NCBI RefSeq assembly: GCF_007786455.1 | Contig: NZ_VNJK01000001.1 | Coordinates: forward strand, 3,186,673-3,250,672 | Length of the DNA stretch: 64,000 nt | DNA from: Paenibacillus agilis | Lineage (GTDB): Bacteria; Bacillota; Bacilli; Paenibacillales; Paenibacillaceae | Reading direction: 5' to 3' | In this document: positions 10,852 through 19,900 of the stretch, piece by piece | Layout of the letters: each line of letters begins with the position of its first letter | Position numbering within the stretch: the first letter of the stretch is position 1 | The notes under the pieces: generated by a model | The model's input: only the letters and a program-made list of their open reading frames with translations | Databases searched by the model: none | What the model was told of the DNA's origin: nothing | Translations under genes and position numbers: made by a program

Positions 10852-11673
10852 TTAAGAGGAGAACAAAATTTGTTGCACATCTCCCAAAGAGGAGAATTCA
10901 ATATATACATTCCCGTCCTTATTTCGATAAATCCATTTCTCAACGAAATCCTCTTCATCTACCCTTTTCTCGGTAGGCTTGCCCAAATTAGTTCCGTACA
11001 ACACTTCTTCCTTGGACATACTCTTTCTTGGTTCAGGTAAATGCTTTCTTACCTCAGGAGGATATACCTCTTCTATGTACTGGTAATAAAGTTTATTCCA
11101 ATCGCTTCTTGGGATATATAACTCTTTCAAGGCAAGTACTTCATCCTTCAACATACCTTCATATTGCGGATCAATTCGGTACAAAAAATACTTGGCTGCA
11201 GCACTATCTAAACTAGCTATACTTTTTTTCGCTTTAAAATAGTTATACAAAGGATCTTTATAATAGTCATTTACCACTTTCTCGAGCCACTCAAAGGTAG
11301 AACTATAATCTCCTTCTAGTGCAGGAGTAATCATCTCTACTAATTGTACTTGCTCTTTTAATGCCTCAATTTTTCTTCTAATCTCACCATACGTTTTTAT
11401 CGAACGATCATTCTTATCTGCAGATATTGGCATCCCAGATTTTTCGAATTCTTCGTAGACAGTAATCGCTTCCTCATATTTACCTTCTGATTCTAGTTTA
11501 TTAGCCATATCCCTTTGCTGCTTCTCAAAAGCAATTGCTGCTGATTTTGCTTTATCTTCAAGTAAGTTTTTATAAACATAACTATACTTTTGATAAGCAA
11601 GTTCATAATCTTGATTATTAAACGCTTCGTCTCCAAGTTTATTTTCTTCAAATACAGTTCCCCAAATCTTCAT
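10852..11673 (-). CDS. TPR-like protein, probably the 3' part of a frameshifted gene
   Basis: About 274 residues from an ATG (11673) that has only AAGGA at 2-nt spacing, a poor start. The sequence is helical, with TPR-like paired helices (GDEAFNNQDYELAYQKY; LESEGKYEEAITVYEEFEKSG), then a C-terminal half ending in a short beta segment (DGNVYIEFSSLGDVQQI). No signal peptide. Joined to the ORF at 11648-11905, which overlaps it in another frame, it would form one 345-residue protein with an N-terminal membrane anchor and a TPR-like cytosolic or exported part. I favour one gene with a one-base shift near 11655-11662 (a GGGGAA stretch). Function unknown. Confidence 0.6.
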   Translation of the reverse strand: MKIWGTVFEENKLGDEAFNNQDYELAYQKYSYVYKNLLEDKAKSAAIAFEKQQRDMANKLESEGKYEEAITVYEEFEKSGMPISADKNDRSIKTYGEIRRKIEALKEQVQLVEMITPALEGDYSSTFEWLEKVVNDYYKDPLYNYFKAKKSIASLDSAAAKYFLYRIDPQYEGMLKDEVLALKELYIPRSDWNKLYYQYIEEVYPPEVRKHLPEPRKSMSKEEVLYGTNLGKPTEKRVDEEDFVEKWIYRNKDGNVYIEFSSLGDVQQILFSS

Positions 11674-11905
11674 AATCCTTAATATGAATAGAAAATTTGT
11701 CATGGTACATCTCTTCTGCTTCAGCCACTTTGCCATCCTTAATTAAGGTAATAATGGTTTCCGTGTTTTTATCAATAACCGGAGACATGATGAGAAAATA
11801 AGCAAAAAGAGTGATTATGAACAAAACGCAAAGAGCAGCTATCATTTTAAGGAATAAGCTAGCCGCAAGTAAACCCAGATGAATTTTATCAAGTAATTTC
11901 AACAA
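11648..11905 (-). CDS. Membrane-anchored N-terminal part of the frameshifted TPR-like gene
   Basis: 85 codons from a TTG start with AAGGGG 10 nt upstream. A single membrane segment (about residues 13-40) is followed by TIITLIKDGKVAEAEEMYHDKF, a TPR-like helix pair that continues naturally into the helices of the 10852 gene after a one-base shift. The reading frame ends 4 codons after the point where the other frame takes over (KDYEDLG). Either a recent frameshift, a sequencing error or two overlapping genes. Confidence 0.5.
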   Translation of the reverse strand: MLKLLDKIHLGLLAASLFLKMIAALCVLFIITLFAYFLIMSPVIDKNTETIITLIKDGKVAEAEEMYHDKFSIHIKDYEDLGNCI

Positions 11906-12097
11906 TGTTTTCTAACCCCTTAATAATGAAAATATGTTCATTTATTTGTATTATAAACGAACCTCTAGTACTTTTTAACTACATTTTCATTATTACTGAC
12001 CGCAAGAGGCTAGTATGAACAGAAATAACACGAAGATATTCATCGCATTAGTTAATGATCCTATTAAAACCTTAACATATTCGAATAGCACAAATAA

Positions 12098-12258
12098 CCA
12101 TCTGCCTGCTCTGGATTTAAATAATGGAATGTAACCATATACCCAGACTCTTAAGAGATAGTCAGTTTCTTAATATGACGCATTTTGTTCGAAAGCAATC
12201 CCATTTTAGCTATGGGCATAATTTCGTTCACCAAATAAACGAAATGATTTCGAGCATA
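12098..12258 (-). pseudogene. Decayed partial duplicate of exoA
   Basis: Bases about 12094-12170 align with exoA bases about 9886-9962 over roughly 75 bp at about three quarters identity (for example CTGCTCTGGAT and GGAATGTA shared in the same order). A second piece near 12232-12258 resembles exoA near 10162-10187 (TTCACCAAATAAA). The sequence between the two parts is missing. No open frame remains. It fills most of the gap 11906-12259, where I see no other gene. Confidence 0.55.
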
Positions 12259-12259
12259 T

Positions 12260-13813
12260 CTAGCTGTCGTTCATAACAGCAACAAGTTGCCCATCATTTC
12301 CACTACGATAACTACTGGTCCGATTCTGAGCATATCCATCTGATGGCCCATTTCTTTCATTTGGAATCCTATCTATATTTCCTAAAGAACCGTCTTCTGT
12401 TCGAACGGTCTGACTAGTAACCTCACCATTTAGATCACTATCCACTGCGGTGTAGACGTCTTTTGCCTTTGCAAAAGGACGAGCAAATAGATATGCATTC
12501 TTTTGCCCATCTAGAATGGGAATGGGTTGCTGATTATTAGTTGTAACCATAACGATCTTCGTCATCTTATTCGATGCTTTTTCCGTTTCTCCAATAGCCA
12601 AACCCTCGTTATAGCTAATAGACTGCTCACGCTTATTCACTATTAGTGGAGGATATACGACTGTTTCATATAGAACCCCAGCCTTCGGGCCGATAATTTC
12701 TACATCTTCCTCACTACTATTGCTGATTATAATTTTACTCCCGGAATCGATTGATTTACTGCTGGATAGTACCCCTTTGTCAAAATCAATAACCTTCCCC
12801 TCATTATCGTACTCAGCAAATTCATACGTTCCTTTAAAGTTGAGAGGATGTGATTGGGCAGACGTATTTACAATCTGCATACTTTCCCCTTTTTTCAAGG
12901 TCTTCGTTTCCAAAGCAAAATCCTCTCTCTCATATAGAGCAAATACCTCATAAGGACCATACACATGCAAAGGTTCTTCGCCTTTATTCGTCACGACATA
13001 TTTAATTCTGCCAATCTGCCGAGAGGAATCCGAAGAGTTTCCATAACGATCTATCTCGTTGTTCAAATAAGAAACGTAATCGTACTGCATCGTTCCTTTA
13101 GCCGCATCAAAGTAAATGTAATAGATGTTATCGCTTACATTATTGATTTCCAACGTTTTATTCGTCTCTATGTATCGATGAAATACGGCAGGATGCTGTC
13201 TTGTTTCTATTTTAAAATAGGAATGCGGCGCATAAACTTCAATCGCCTCTTTTTCCCGATTGGTTATCGCTATCTTTCTAGCGATTTCAAGGAGCACTCG
13301 CCCACCTTTATGATCAGCCTCATAGGATTGCAGCATATTATATTCATCGTAATTCGCTTGATCATTTTTTCCATTTACATAAAAGTATTCATCTGTGATC
13401 CCGATATTTGTTATTTCCGCGCTCTCACCCGGTTGCAGCCATCTGCTTACAAGTGCAGGAGATTCCGACCGAACAATAGCCGCTCTGTCTTGATCAACCG
13501 CTATCGTAACGATATCGTTTGACGTATTTGTGATAAATAGCCGCTCATCACCTGTGACAGTATGAGAAGAAGACTCCGTCCCTTTCCCGTATCCATTGGC
13601 CCCTTTCGATTGGGTTGTTTTCGCATAATCAAAAGCAGCTCCTTTCAAAGTAGCTGTTATTGTCTTGCCATCTTGTGAGCTGACCCGTGCGGATTCACCT
13701 TGAGCTAAATGGTATGTATATTCAGCTGCATAGGCTGTTTGCGATATACCGATTAGAATCACAAAAAGCATACTAACGCTAAGCACAAGCCAGCGTTGTA
13801 AACTAGATTTCAT
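12260..13813 (-). CDS. Secreted protein made of the RHS N-terminal repeats (truncated RHS paralogue)
   Basis: 517 residues from MKSSLQRW, the start equivalent to that of the large RHS gene. The signal peptide (WLVLSVSMLFVILIGISQTAYA) cleaves after AYA. The mature part aligns throughout with residues 1 to about 480 of the RHS protein at 16952: LAQGESARVSSQDGKTITA, RLFITNTSNDIVTI, IEVYAPHSYFKIETRQHPAVFHRYI and more. It contains about 4-5 of the repeated beta units, then ends in a Ser/Arg/Gly-rich tail with no YD repeats, Hint domain or toxin. It is either a stand-alone surface protein or the remains of a second RHS gene after deletion. It shares an upstream element with the large RHS operon. 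Confidence 0.75.
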   Translation of the reverse strand: MKSSLQRWLVLSVSMLFVILIGISQTAYAAEYTYHLAQGESARVSSQDGKTITATLKGAAFDYAKTTQSKGANGYGKGTESSSHTVTGDERLFITNTSNDIVTIAVDQDRAAIVRSESPALVSRWLQPGESAEITNIGITDEYFYVNGKNDQANYDEYNMLQSYEADHKGGRVLLEIARKIAITNREKEAIEVYAPHSYFKIETRQHPAVFHRYIETNKTLEINNVSDNIYYIYFDAAKGTMQYDYVSYLNNEIDRYGNSSDSSRQIGRIKYVVTNKGEEPLHVYGPYEVFALYEREDFALETKTLKKGESMQIVNTSAQSHPLNFKGTYEFAEYDNEGKVIDFDKGVLSSSKSIDSGSKIIISNSSEEDVEIIGPKAGVLYETVVYPPLIVNKREQSISYNEGLAIGETEKASNKMTKIVMVTTNNQQPIPILDGQKNAYLFARPFAKAKDVYTAVDSDLNGEVTSQTVRTEDGSLGNIDRIPNERNGPSDGYAQNRTSSYRSGNDGQLVAVMNDS

Positions 13814-13932
13814 AACAGTTGCCCCCATTAAAATATCTCTATAAGAAAAATTGTATTCGGATTAGGTTATTTTCTTCGTGCGCTTTGCATGGTTCTATTA
13901 CAAATAGCGCTCACGCGTACAAACAATATAAC

Positions 13933-14001
13933 GATTATACTAAAATAAGAATAATGCTGAATATTAACCATTTAGATCAATTGCATAGTACTTTATTACT
14001 T
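13933..14001 (-). promoter_or_regulatory. Conserved upstream element shared with the RHS operon
   Basis: Bases 13973-14001 match 26183-26211 at 28 of 29 positions (core TAGATCAATTGCATAGTACT on the plus strand). In both places the match is followed, about 35-40 bp nearer the gene, by a similar A/T-rich block ending in a TATAAT-like hexamer on the minus strand (GTATAATC here, GTATAATT there). Same orientation relative to the paralogous genes at 12260 and 25249, so probably a common promoter or regulator site. The rest of the 13814-14355 gap is A/T-rich and otherwise unremarkable apart from the small ORF at 14113. Confidence 0.5.
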
Positions 14002-14112
14002 GTTTTTAAAAAGTTTTCTTAATCAAATGTAAATATTTATGGATTGGAGTGTATATAAACCACTTTCACCATTACTAAAGACCTATTTTCATAAAAAATG
14101 CTTCTAAAATCA

Positions 14113-14241
14113 TTAGAATTCACCAAGCCAGTCTTCACTACCATCTACGTTTAAGGGGCGCATTTCAAAAATACTTTCACAATCATTAATGATGCTATCC
14201 ATCTGTTTCAACCTTCCCATATCTATCTCGTAAACTATCAT
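14113..14241 (-). CDS. Possible small protein (42 codons)
   Basis: Open frame beginning MIVYEIDMGRL and ending DGSEDWLGEF. There is no convincing ribosome site. Composition is protein-like with a C-terminal Trp-Leu-Gly motif. It could be the 3' end of a decayed gene rather than an intact one. Listed because it fills an otherwise empty gap. Confidence 0.25.
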   Translation of the reverse strand: MIVYEIDMGRLKQMDSIINDCESIFEMRPLNVDGSEDWLGEF

Positions 14242-14355
14242 CTATTTTATGCGTGCTTCAGAGATTATCAGCACATGATGGGTTCCATATTAACTAGAAG
14301 CTAATATGCTGACTCTATAATGGCAGAATAGTTTAGTTGTACGGGAGGTTAGCTA

Positions 14356-15444
14356 ATGTCACAATCAAACATTCCAAATATAACGCCTATCATCTCCGTG
14401 ACACGTGATGATGCCATCACGCTGCTCTTGTCATCGATTGCTTTAGAGGAACTTGGGTTAAGTCATATTTTGAATGCTGAAGGGGAAAAGCTTCAGTACG
14501 TGCTTGGTACATTACCAGGAGTGACATCACCACCAGCTACAATTAGTGACGTGCTCACGATGAATGAGAGTGTACGAAATACGATACGTGAGTTAACGAA
14601 GAAGGAATATTTATTGGACAGCAAGCTAAACAGTATTTTGAATACGCCGATCTCAATTGGTCCAACGGGGCCTCCTGGACCAACAGGGCCAACTGGTGGT
14701 CCTCCCGGGCCGACGGGAGCGACTGGAATAACTGGCGTTCCGGGGGCAACAGGTGCCATAGGAGCAACCGGGGCTGCTGGAACGGCAGGATCGACTGGGG
14801 CTACGGGAGACCCAGGACCAACTGGTCCTACTGGACCTGCAGGGCTCACCGGGGCTACGGGAGCTACAGGAGACCCAGGGCCGACTGGTCCTACTGGACC
14901 TTCTGGGGCTACCGGCGCCGCTGGAGCAGTCGGAGCTACGGGAGCAACTGGCGCTGACGGTGCAACTGGAGCGACAGGAGCGACTGGCGTTGGAGTGTCG
15001 GGTCCTACAGGACCAACTGGGCCACTAGTAACGGCGAACAATGCCACTGTATTTAGTTCAGTTAACGTAGCCGTGGCAGGTAATGCAAGCGTGCCATTTT
15101 CCACCAACGGAACGATTAACGGAACGGCAATATCACACGTTGCGGGCTCGACGGATATACTTCTAGACCCGAACCAGACTTACTACGCGACTTGGAATGC
15201 AAATGCAAACACGTTGGCGGCTGGTCAGCTTCGAGCTTTCGCCTTATTCCTGAACGGCGTGCAAATACCGGGATCGATTCAATCCGTTGCGAATACCGGA
15301 GCCAATAGCGCTATCCAACCTACCATTACTGGTGGTGCTGTATTCAACACAGGTGCTGCGCCGAACATTTTGACGCTACAAAATGTCTTCGCAACGGCAA
15401 CCACGATAGCCGCACCAAGTGTTACGGTTATCAAACTCTTCTAG
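14356..15444 (+). CDS. BclA-like collagen-like spore-surface protein
   Basis: 362 residues; ATG 7 nt after GGGAGG. The head domain (1-100) is nearly identical to that of the gene at 5720 ([27 protein letters not shown]). The collagen region, about residues 100-220, mixes Gly-Pro-Thr, Gly-Ala-Thr and Gly-Pro-Pro triplets and is less monotonous than at 5720. The C-terminal domain of about 135 residues ([32 protein letters not shown]) is of the BclA C-terminal type and resembles that of the gene at 346. It lies between two RHS-type genes on the opposite strand, so it has its own promoter. Confidence 0.88.
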   Translation: MSQSNIPNITPIISVTRDDAITLLLSSIALEELGLSHILNAEGEKLQYVLGTLPGVTSPPATISDVLTMNESVRNTIRELTKKEYLLDSKLNSILNTPISIGPTGPPGPTGPTGGPPGPTGATGITGVPGATGAIGATGAAGTAGSTGATGDPGPTGPTGPAGLTGATGATGDPGPTGPTGPSGATGAAGAVGATGATGADGATGATGATGVGVSGPTGPTGPLVTANNATVFSSVNVAVAGNASVPFSTNGTINGTAISHVAGSTDILLDPNQTYYATWNANANTLAAGQLRAFALFLNGVQIPGSIQSVANTGANSAIQPTITGGAVFNTGAAPNILTLQNVFATATTIAAPSVTVIKLF

Positions 15445-15512
15445 TTCTACGAAATTTCCAACAAGTACTCGCCAAACTTAGTCGTATTTTAAAGAAATGA
15501 GCTGCATAAAAA

Positions 15513-15560
15513 AAGACCTTGAGAGGCATATTCTGAAGTCCCCCCAAGGTCTTCCTTTTA
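15513..15560. terminator. Bidirectional terminator between collagen-like gene and immunity-like gene
   Basis: AAGACCTTG (15513-15521) pairs with CAAGGTCTT (15545-15553), followed by CCTTTTAT on the plus strand and preceded by AAAAAAA, which serves the minus strand. The first 11 bases of the stem equal those of the terminator at 16580-16610. Confidence 0.8.
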
Positions 15561-15654
15561 TAGACTTTTTCTTTTTTCAAAATCATATAATACTTGGGGT
15601 TTGGTTATCCCGTCAAAAGATCAAGACTACATAGTATACATATTACGGAGTCCG

Positions 15655-16173
15655 TTACCCGTCTTCCATTTTTATTTCTTTCCACCCTCCCCCACTTTTC
15701 TTTTCATATGTTATATAACCATTATTCAAATATTTATCTGTAATTATCTCAGTTATATCTGACTTATTACACCCCTTTTTTACATCAATCTGATCATGTA
15801 GAAATAAAATAAATAGGGAAGTTGAATCATCGGCATTCGATAAATATACACCTAAAAGTTCATTGTATTTAGCACTAACAAACAAACATAAATGCTCTAC
15901 TTTGAATAGTATATTATCTTTGCGTTCAATTAATCCATCGTAACTAGCAAGTAAATTGAAATCATCCAAATCAAAAATTCTATTCGGTGAAAGTAACGGA
16001 TTCATGCCTCTAATAAATATACCTATTACATCACCATTATTCTGTTCAAGGAAAATAACATGATCTAATCTTTCATTATCTTCCTCGTCGTGCAAATAAA
16101 TAATATTCGAAATTTCTTTATCTCGAAAAAAATAATCAAACTTTTTTGTAATCGATAAAATATAATTATTCAT
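15655..16173 (-). CDS. Candidate immunity protein of a displaced RHS tip
   Basis: 172 residues from MNNYILSI, the ATG 7 nt after GAGG. No family recognised. Composition is acidic with mixed alpha/beta appearance (IIYLHDEEDNERLDHVIFLEQ, HLCLFVSAKYNELLGVYLS) and no signal peptide. It starts 15 nt after the stop of the decayed RHS tip at 16190, the standard position of immunity genes in RHS loci. By analogy it neutralises the toxin once encoded by that tip; its partner toxin is almost entirely gone, so it may be an orphan retained against kin. Confidence 0.6.
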   Translation of the reverse strand: MNNYILSITKKFDYFFRDKEISNIIYLHDEEDNERLDHVIFLEQNNGDVIGIFIRGMNPLLSPNRIFDLDDFNLLASYDGLIERKDNILFKVEHLCLFVSAKYNELLGVYLSNADDSTSLFILFLHDQIDVKKGCNKSDITEIITDKYLNNGYITYEKKSGGGWKEIKMEDG

Positions 16174-16189
16174 GGTCATCCTCACTTCA

Positions 16190-16556
16190 CTATTCAATCA
16201 AATCTAATTCTGATTGTAACTTATTTGATAAACGACCACCTTTTTGGTTTAAGAACCTCTGCGACTGATAAAACGAACCTCTTACGATATCTCGGTTCAC
16301 GAAGCGCTTCAGTTCTGGATGATAGTAACGAGCTCTCATTTAGTACAATCTATTGGAGTCCATCATAACACCATAGCGGCCATTGTAGCCGAACGGCTGC
16401 TTCGTAGCCCCTTCATGTCCTAGTGCATCGCCATAGTAACCATACGTGTACGTATCTATGACTTCTCTAGTTGGATTAGTCAATGCCTTCGTGCTTCCGC
16501 GACGGTCATAGTGATAAGTTGCATATGCACCTGATGCGTGTTCGCAACCAATTAAT
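16190..16556 (-). pseudogene. Displaced RHS core tip, disrupted
   Basis: The minus strand reads GAYATYHYDRRGSTKALTNP, then TYTYGYYGDALGHEG, then GYNGRYGVMMDSNRLY, a stop, MRARYYHPELKRFVNRDI. This matches the RHS core of the large gene (18061-18340) at high identity. The stop replaces the Gln of LYQMRARYY. After RGSFYQSQ the sequence jumps to about 20 residues of unrelated C-terminus (RFLNQKGGRLSNKLQSELD) and a TAG, so most of the toxin is deleted. There is no start codon of its own. Typical of an RHS tip displaced by insertion of a new tip plus immunity gene. Confidence 0.8.
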
Positions 16557-16579
16557 TGGACATTGGATAGAGCATCGAA

Positions 16580-16614
16580 AAGACCTTGAGGTTTTACTCC
16601 TCAAGGTCTTGGTA
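16580..16614 (-). terminator. Terminator of the RHS-immunity operon
   Basis: Perfect 12-bp stem AAGACCTTGAGG (16580-16591) / CCTCAAGGTCTT (16599-16610) with a TTTT run on the minus strand, 10 bp past the immunity gene stop. Confidence 0.85.
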
Positions 16615-16622
16615 AGTTATAA

Positions 16623-16940
16623 CTATACTAATTCAAACATTTTCTTGTCTATAGGTTTGAGATGATGAAAATATCCATCTTCATAAAGTTGAGCAATAAT
16701 TTTCATTACGTTATCTGTGGTTACTTCTGTGACCAACACTAAATTTGGTTCAGCCGAATAGTATCCGTATGCTTCTACCTCGCTATCAAAATCCTGTTTC
16801 AATCTAACTATATCATACACTCTTAAGTTGTAGTATTCTTCTTTAACCTTTACAAATACATCATTTCTATATCCTTTATTTACTGCTTCATGTTCAGCTA
16901 ATTCTGTATTATCAGTAAATGTTACTGTAAAATCTCCCAT
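16623..16940 (-). CDS. Candidate immunity protein for the RHS toxin
   Basis: 105 residues; ATG after AAGGGGGAT. It starts 12 nt after the RHS stop codon, in the same direction, and is followed by a strong terminator, so it is co-transcribed with the toxin. Small, acidic, no signal peptide, mixed alpha/beta (FTVTFTDNTELAEHEAVNKG; VFVKVKEEYYNLRVYDIVRL; LVLVTEVTTDNVMKIIAQL). Family not recognised. Position makes it the cognate cytosolic antitoxin of the 100-residue RHS tip. Confidence 0.75.
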   Translation of the reverse strand: MGDFTVTFTDNTELAEHEAVNKGYRNDVFVKVKEEYYNLRVYDIVRLKQDFDSEVEAYGYYSAEPNLVLVTEVTTDNVMKIIAQLYEDGYFHHLKPIDKKMFELV

Positions 16941-16951
16941 GTTGATCCCCC

Positions 16952-19900
16952 TTATTTTAATAATGAAACATTAATTTGATTTAGTAGAATTTGAAATTCA
17001 TCTATAGACATATTGTACGCTGGAACGATCTCGAAATGTTCAGCCCTGCTCCCCCTTTGAATTATTTTTAATCCATCAGGTAGTGAATCAATTCGGTAAG
17101 CCCCACCAAACTTAGAAACAGTATCAGGTTTAACATCTAACGAAACACCATGTGTTGTTTTTACCATTCCAGTTTTAGGGTCAATCTTGATTTCATTTGG
17201 TTTTACTTTAAAGCTTTTTCCACCACGATAAACATCTACATCAGAACCATTATAGTTTACTTTACAATTCGTATTATGCACCCAAATACCCAAATCCGTT
17301 ACATAATACGTGTGATAGTCCGCAACAGTAAAGTTATAAACCGTAACTGGCTTATTAAGTTTAACAAAATCTACCTTATCAATCGTTAGATTGCTTCCGT
17401 CTGCCTTTTGGAGTTTATCGCCTACGTTAAGCTCATCCGCAAATATCCATCCCTTACCTTCAACCCAGAACGGATGGTTGTCCGTTGTCTCGATAATCTG
17501 GTCACCGACATGTAATTTAATTATATCATCACGTTGGTTGCGGTACAGGTTTGTTACTTCTTTGTAAGCTAACTCTCCATTAGGGTCATTTTGATCTTTA
17601 GCAAGAACCATATCTCCGACCTGAATGTCTTCAATAGGTTTCTCCCCTTCATCCGTCTGCACTTTCGTGCCTGCGGTGAAGCAGTTACATGCTACGTCAT
17701 CAACCTTCTTACTGCCCCAGCCAAAGAAGTTCTTAATCTTGCTTCCTGCCCAGAAGACACCTTCCGTTACATACTTACCTGCATGCTTCATACCAGGGAT
17801 CGGAATAAAGCTCGCTGTCGCGCCTACTCCTTCTGCCCAACGTTCTGCGGTCGATAATTGTTCGCCCGTAATATGATTGTAGCCGCTAAAGGCTTGCTGG
17901 AATCCTTTAGCCGTACCGATTCCCGGCATCGTATCTACCAGGAAATCTCCGCCTTGAATCCACGGAGAGTCTCCGTCTCTACTAAGTCCAAATGGATCGA
18001 TATAAGAGATCGGGTTGCCATTTACGTAGGCGAAACGGTTCAACGTCTGGGACTGATCGATCGAGCCTCTCACGATATCTCGGTTCACGAAGCGCTTCAG
18101 ATCTGGATGATAGTAACGAGCTCTCATTTGATACAAGCCATTAGAGTCCGTCATAACACCGTCTCGGCCATTGTAGCGGAAAGGCTGCTCTGTAACGCCT
18201 TCATGTCCTAGTGCTTCGCCATAGTAACCGTACGTGTACGTATCTGTGACTTCTCCAACTGGATTAGTCAATGCCTTCGTGCTTCCGCGACGGTCATAGT
18301 GATACGTTGCATATGCACCTGACGCATCTTCACGTCCAATTAATCCAAGTCCGTACACATAGTACACTTGTGCTTGGTCTTGTTCATTTGTCTCCATAAG
18401 CACTTGCGACAGCATCGCTTCTGGATTGACGACGTACTTCGTCGTTACTCCATTAACCGTAACCGAAGTACGGATATTATCGCTGTTGTAGCCATATTTT
18501 ACACCGCCAGCTTCGACCAACCTGTTGCGAGCATCATACGTATACGGCTGCATGCTGCCGTCGATCGGTCCGTTTATGAGATTTCCATCTGCATCGTACG
18601 ATACGGCTTGTCCATTAAACGTTGCCATACGGTTATCTGTCGTGTAAGTCATTTCAGCATCCGGTACTGTTTGCGTTATTGGGGAAAGTCCCGGCCCATT
18701 GATATCCATAACGGGTTGTCCAGACTTGCCAGCACCGATAGCGCTCGTAGCGCCAGTACCGTACACATTGGCTGTAACAGAAGTGCCAGCCAGCTCTTGC
18801 TCCGTCAATACGTTGCCTACAGCATCATACGTGTAGGTGTAACCATGCAAGAGTGTCCCATCTGCACGTGTATCTGTAAGCTTGATTAAGCGACCTGCTG
18901 GATTGTATTCACGTTTTTCGAGTGTAGCATTAGGACGCTCGGTCGTAACAAGACGACCATTCGCATCATAGCTGTACGTCGTGACGCGATTTGCCCAGTC
19001 CGTTACTGTTTTCATTCGTCCTGCACGATCATACGTGTACTTCACTGCTTTGCCGTCAGGATAAATGAGTGTCGTTAAACGTCCAGCAGCATCGTACACA
19101 TACTGCATTCGCTGACCATCTTGGTCTACGTATTGTGTCGCGCGATTGAGTTCATCGAAAGTACGTGTGATAACATCACCGTTTTCTTTCTGCTCCACTA
19201 CATTTCCATTTGCATCACGCGTGTACGCCACTTCTCCAGCCGGGTCTGTGAAAGAAGCCAAATATCCTACTGGATCGTATTTGTACGTCGTCACTTGTGA
19301 ACGCGCATTCGTTGACGTGTCCAGCTGTCCTAATCGGTTGTAAGCATAAGCTTCATTACCGCCAGAAGCGTTAGACTGACCTGTCAATCGACCGATTCGA
19401 TCATACGTATAACCAGCAGCATTGCCATTGGGATCCGTTAATCCTTGTAATCGGCCAAGCGCGTCAAAATGCTGAGTCGTTTGTCCTTGCAGCGGATCGG
19501 TTACTGCATTCAGACGGTTCATCCCGTCGTAAGTGTAAGCCGTTTGGCGCTGCAGTGGATCAATAGATTGCGTAAGGCGATTGTTCTCGTCGAACATATA
19601 CGTCCATGTTTCGTTCAATGCGTTGGACTGAGATTTCATATTGCCGGCCGCATCGTACGTTACACGATATACTTTGACACCAGCTGCATCTTCAACTGCT
19701 GTAAGGCGATTCAAGGCATCGTATTCATACTTGAAGGTTTCACCTTCCGCATTCGCAGCAGCAATGACATTGCCAATGGCATCATGCTGATATGCTGTAT
19801 AGTTGCCAAGCGGATTCGTGATCCGGTTCAATCGACCTTCACCATCGTATCCAAACGTACTCGTTTCGTTCTTAGCATTCGTAACTTGTGTAAGCTTGCC

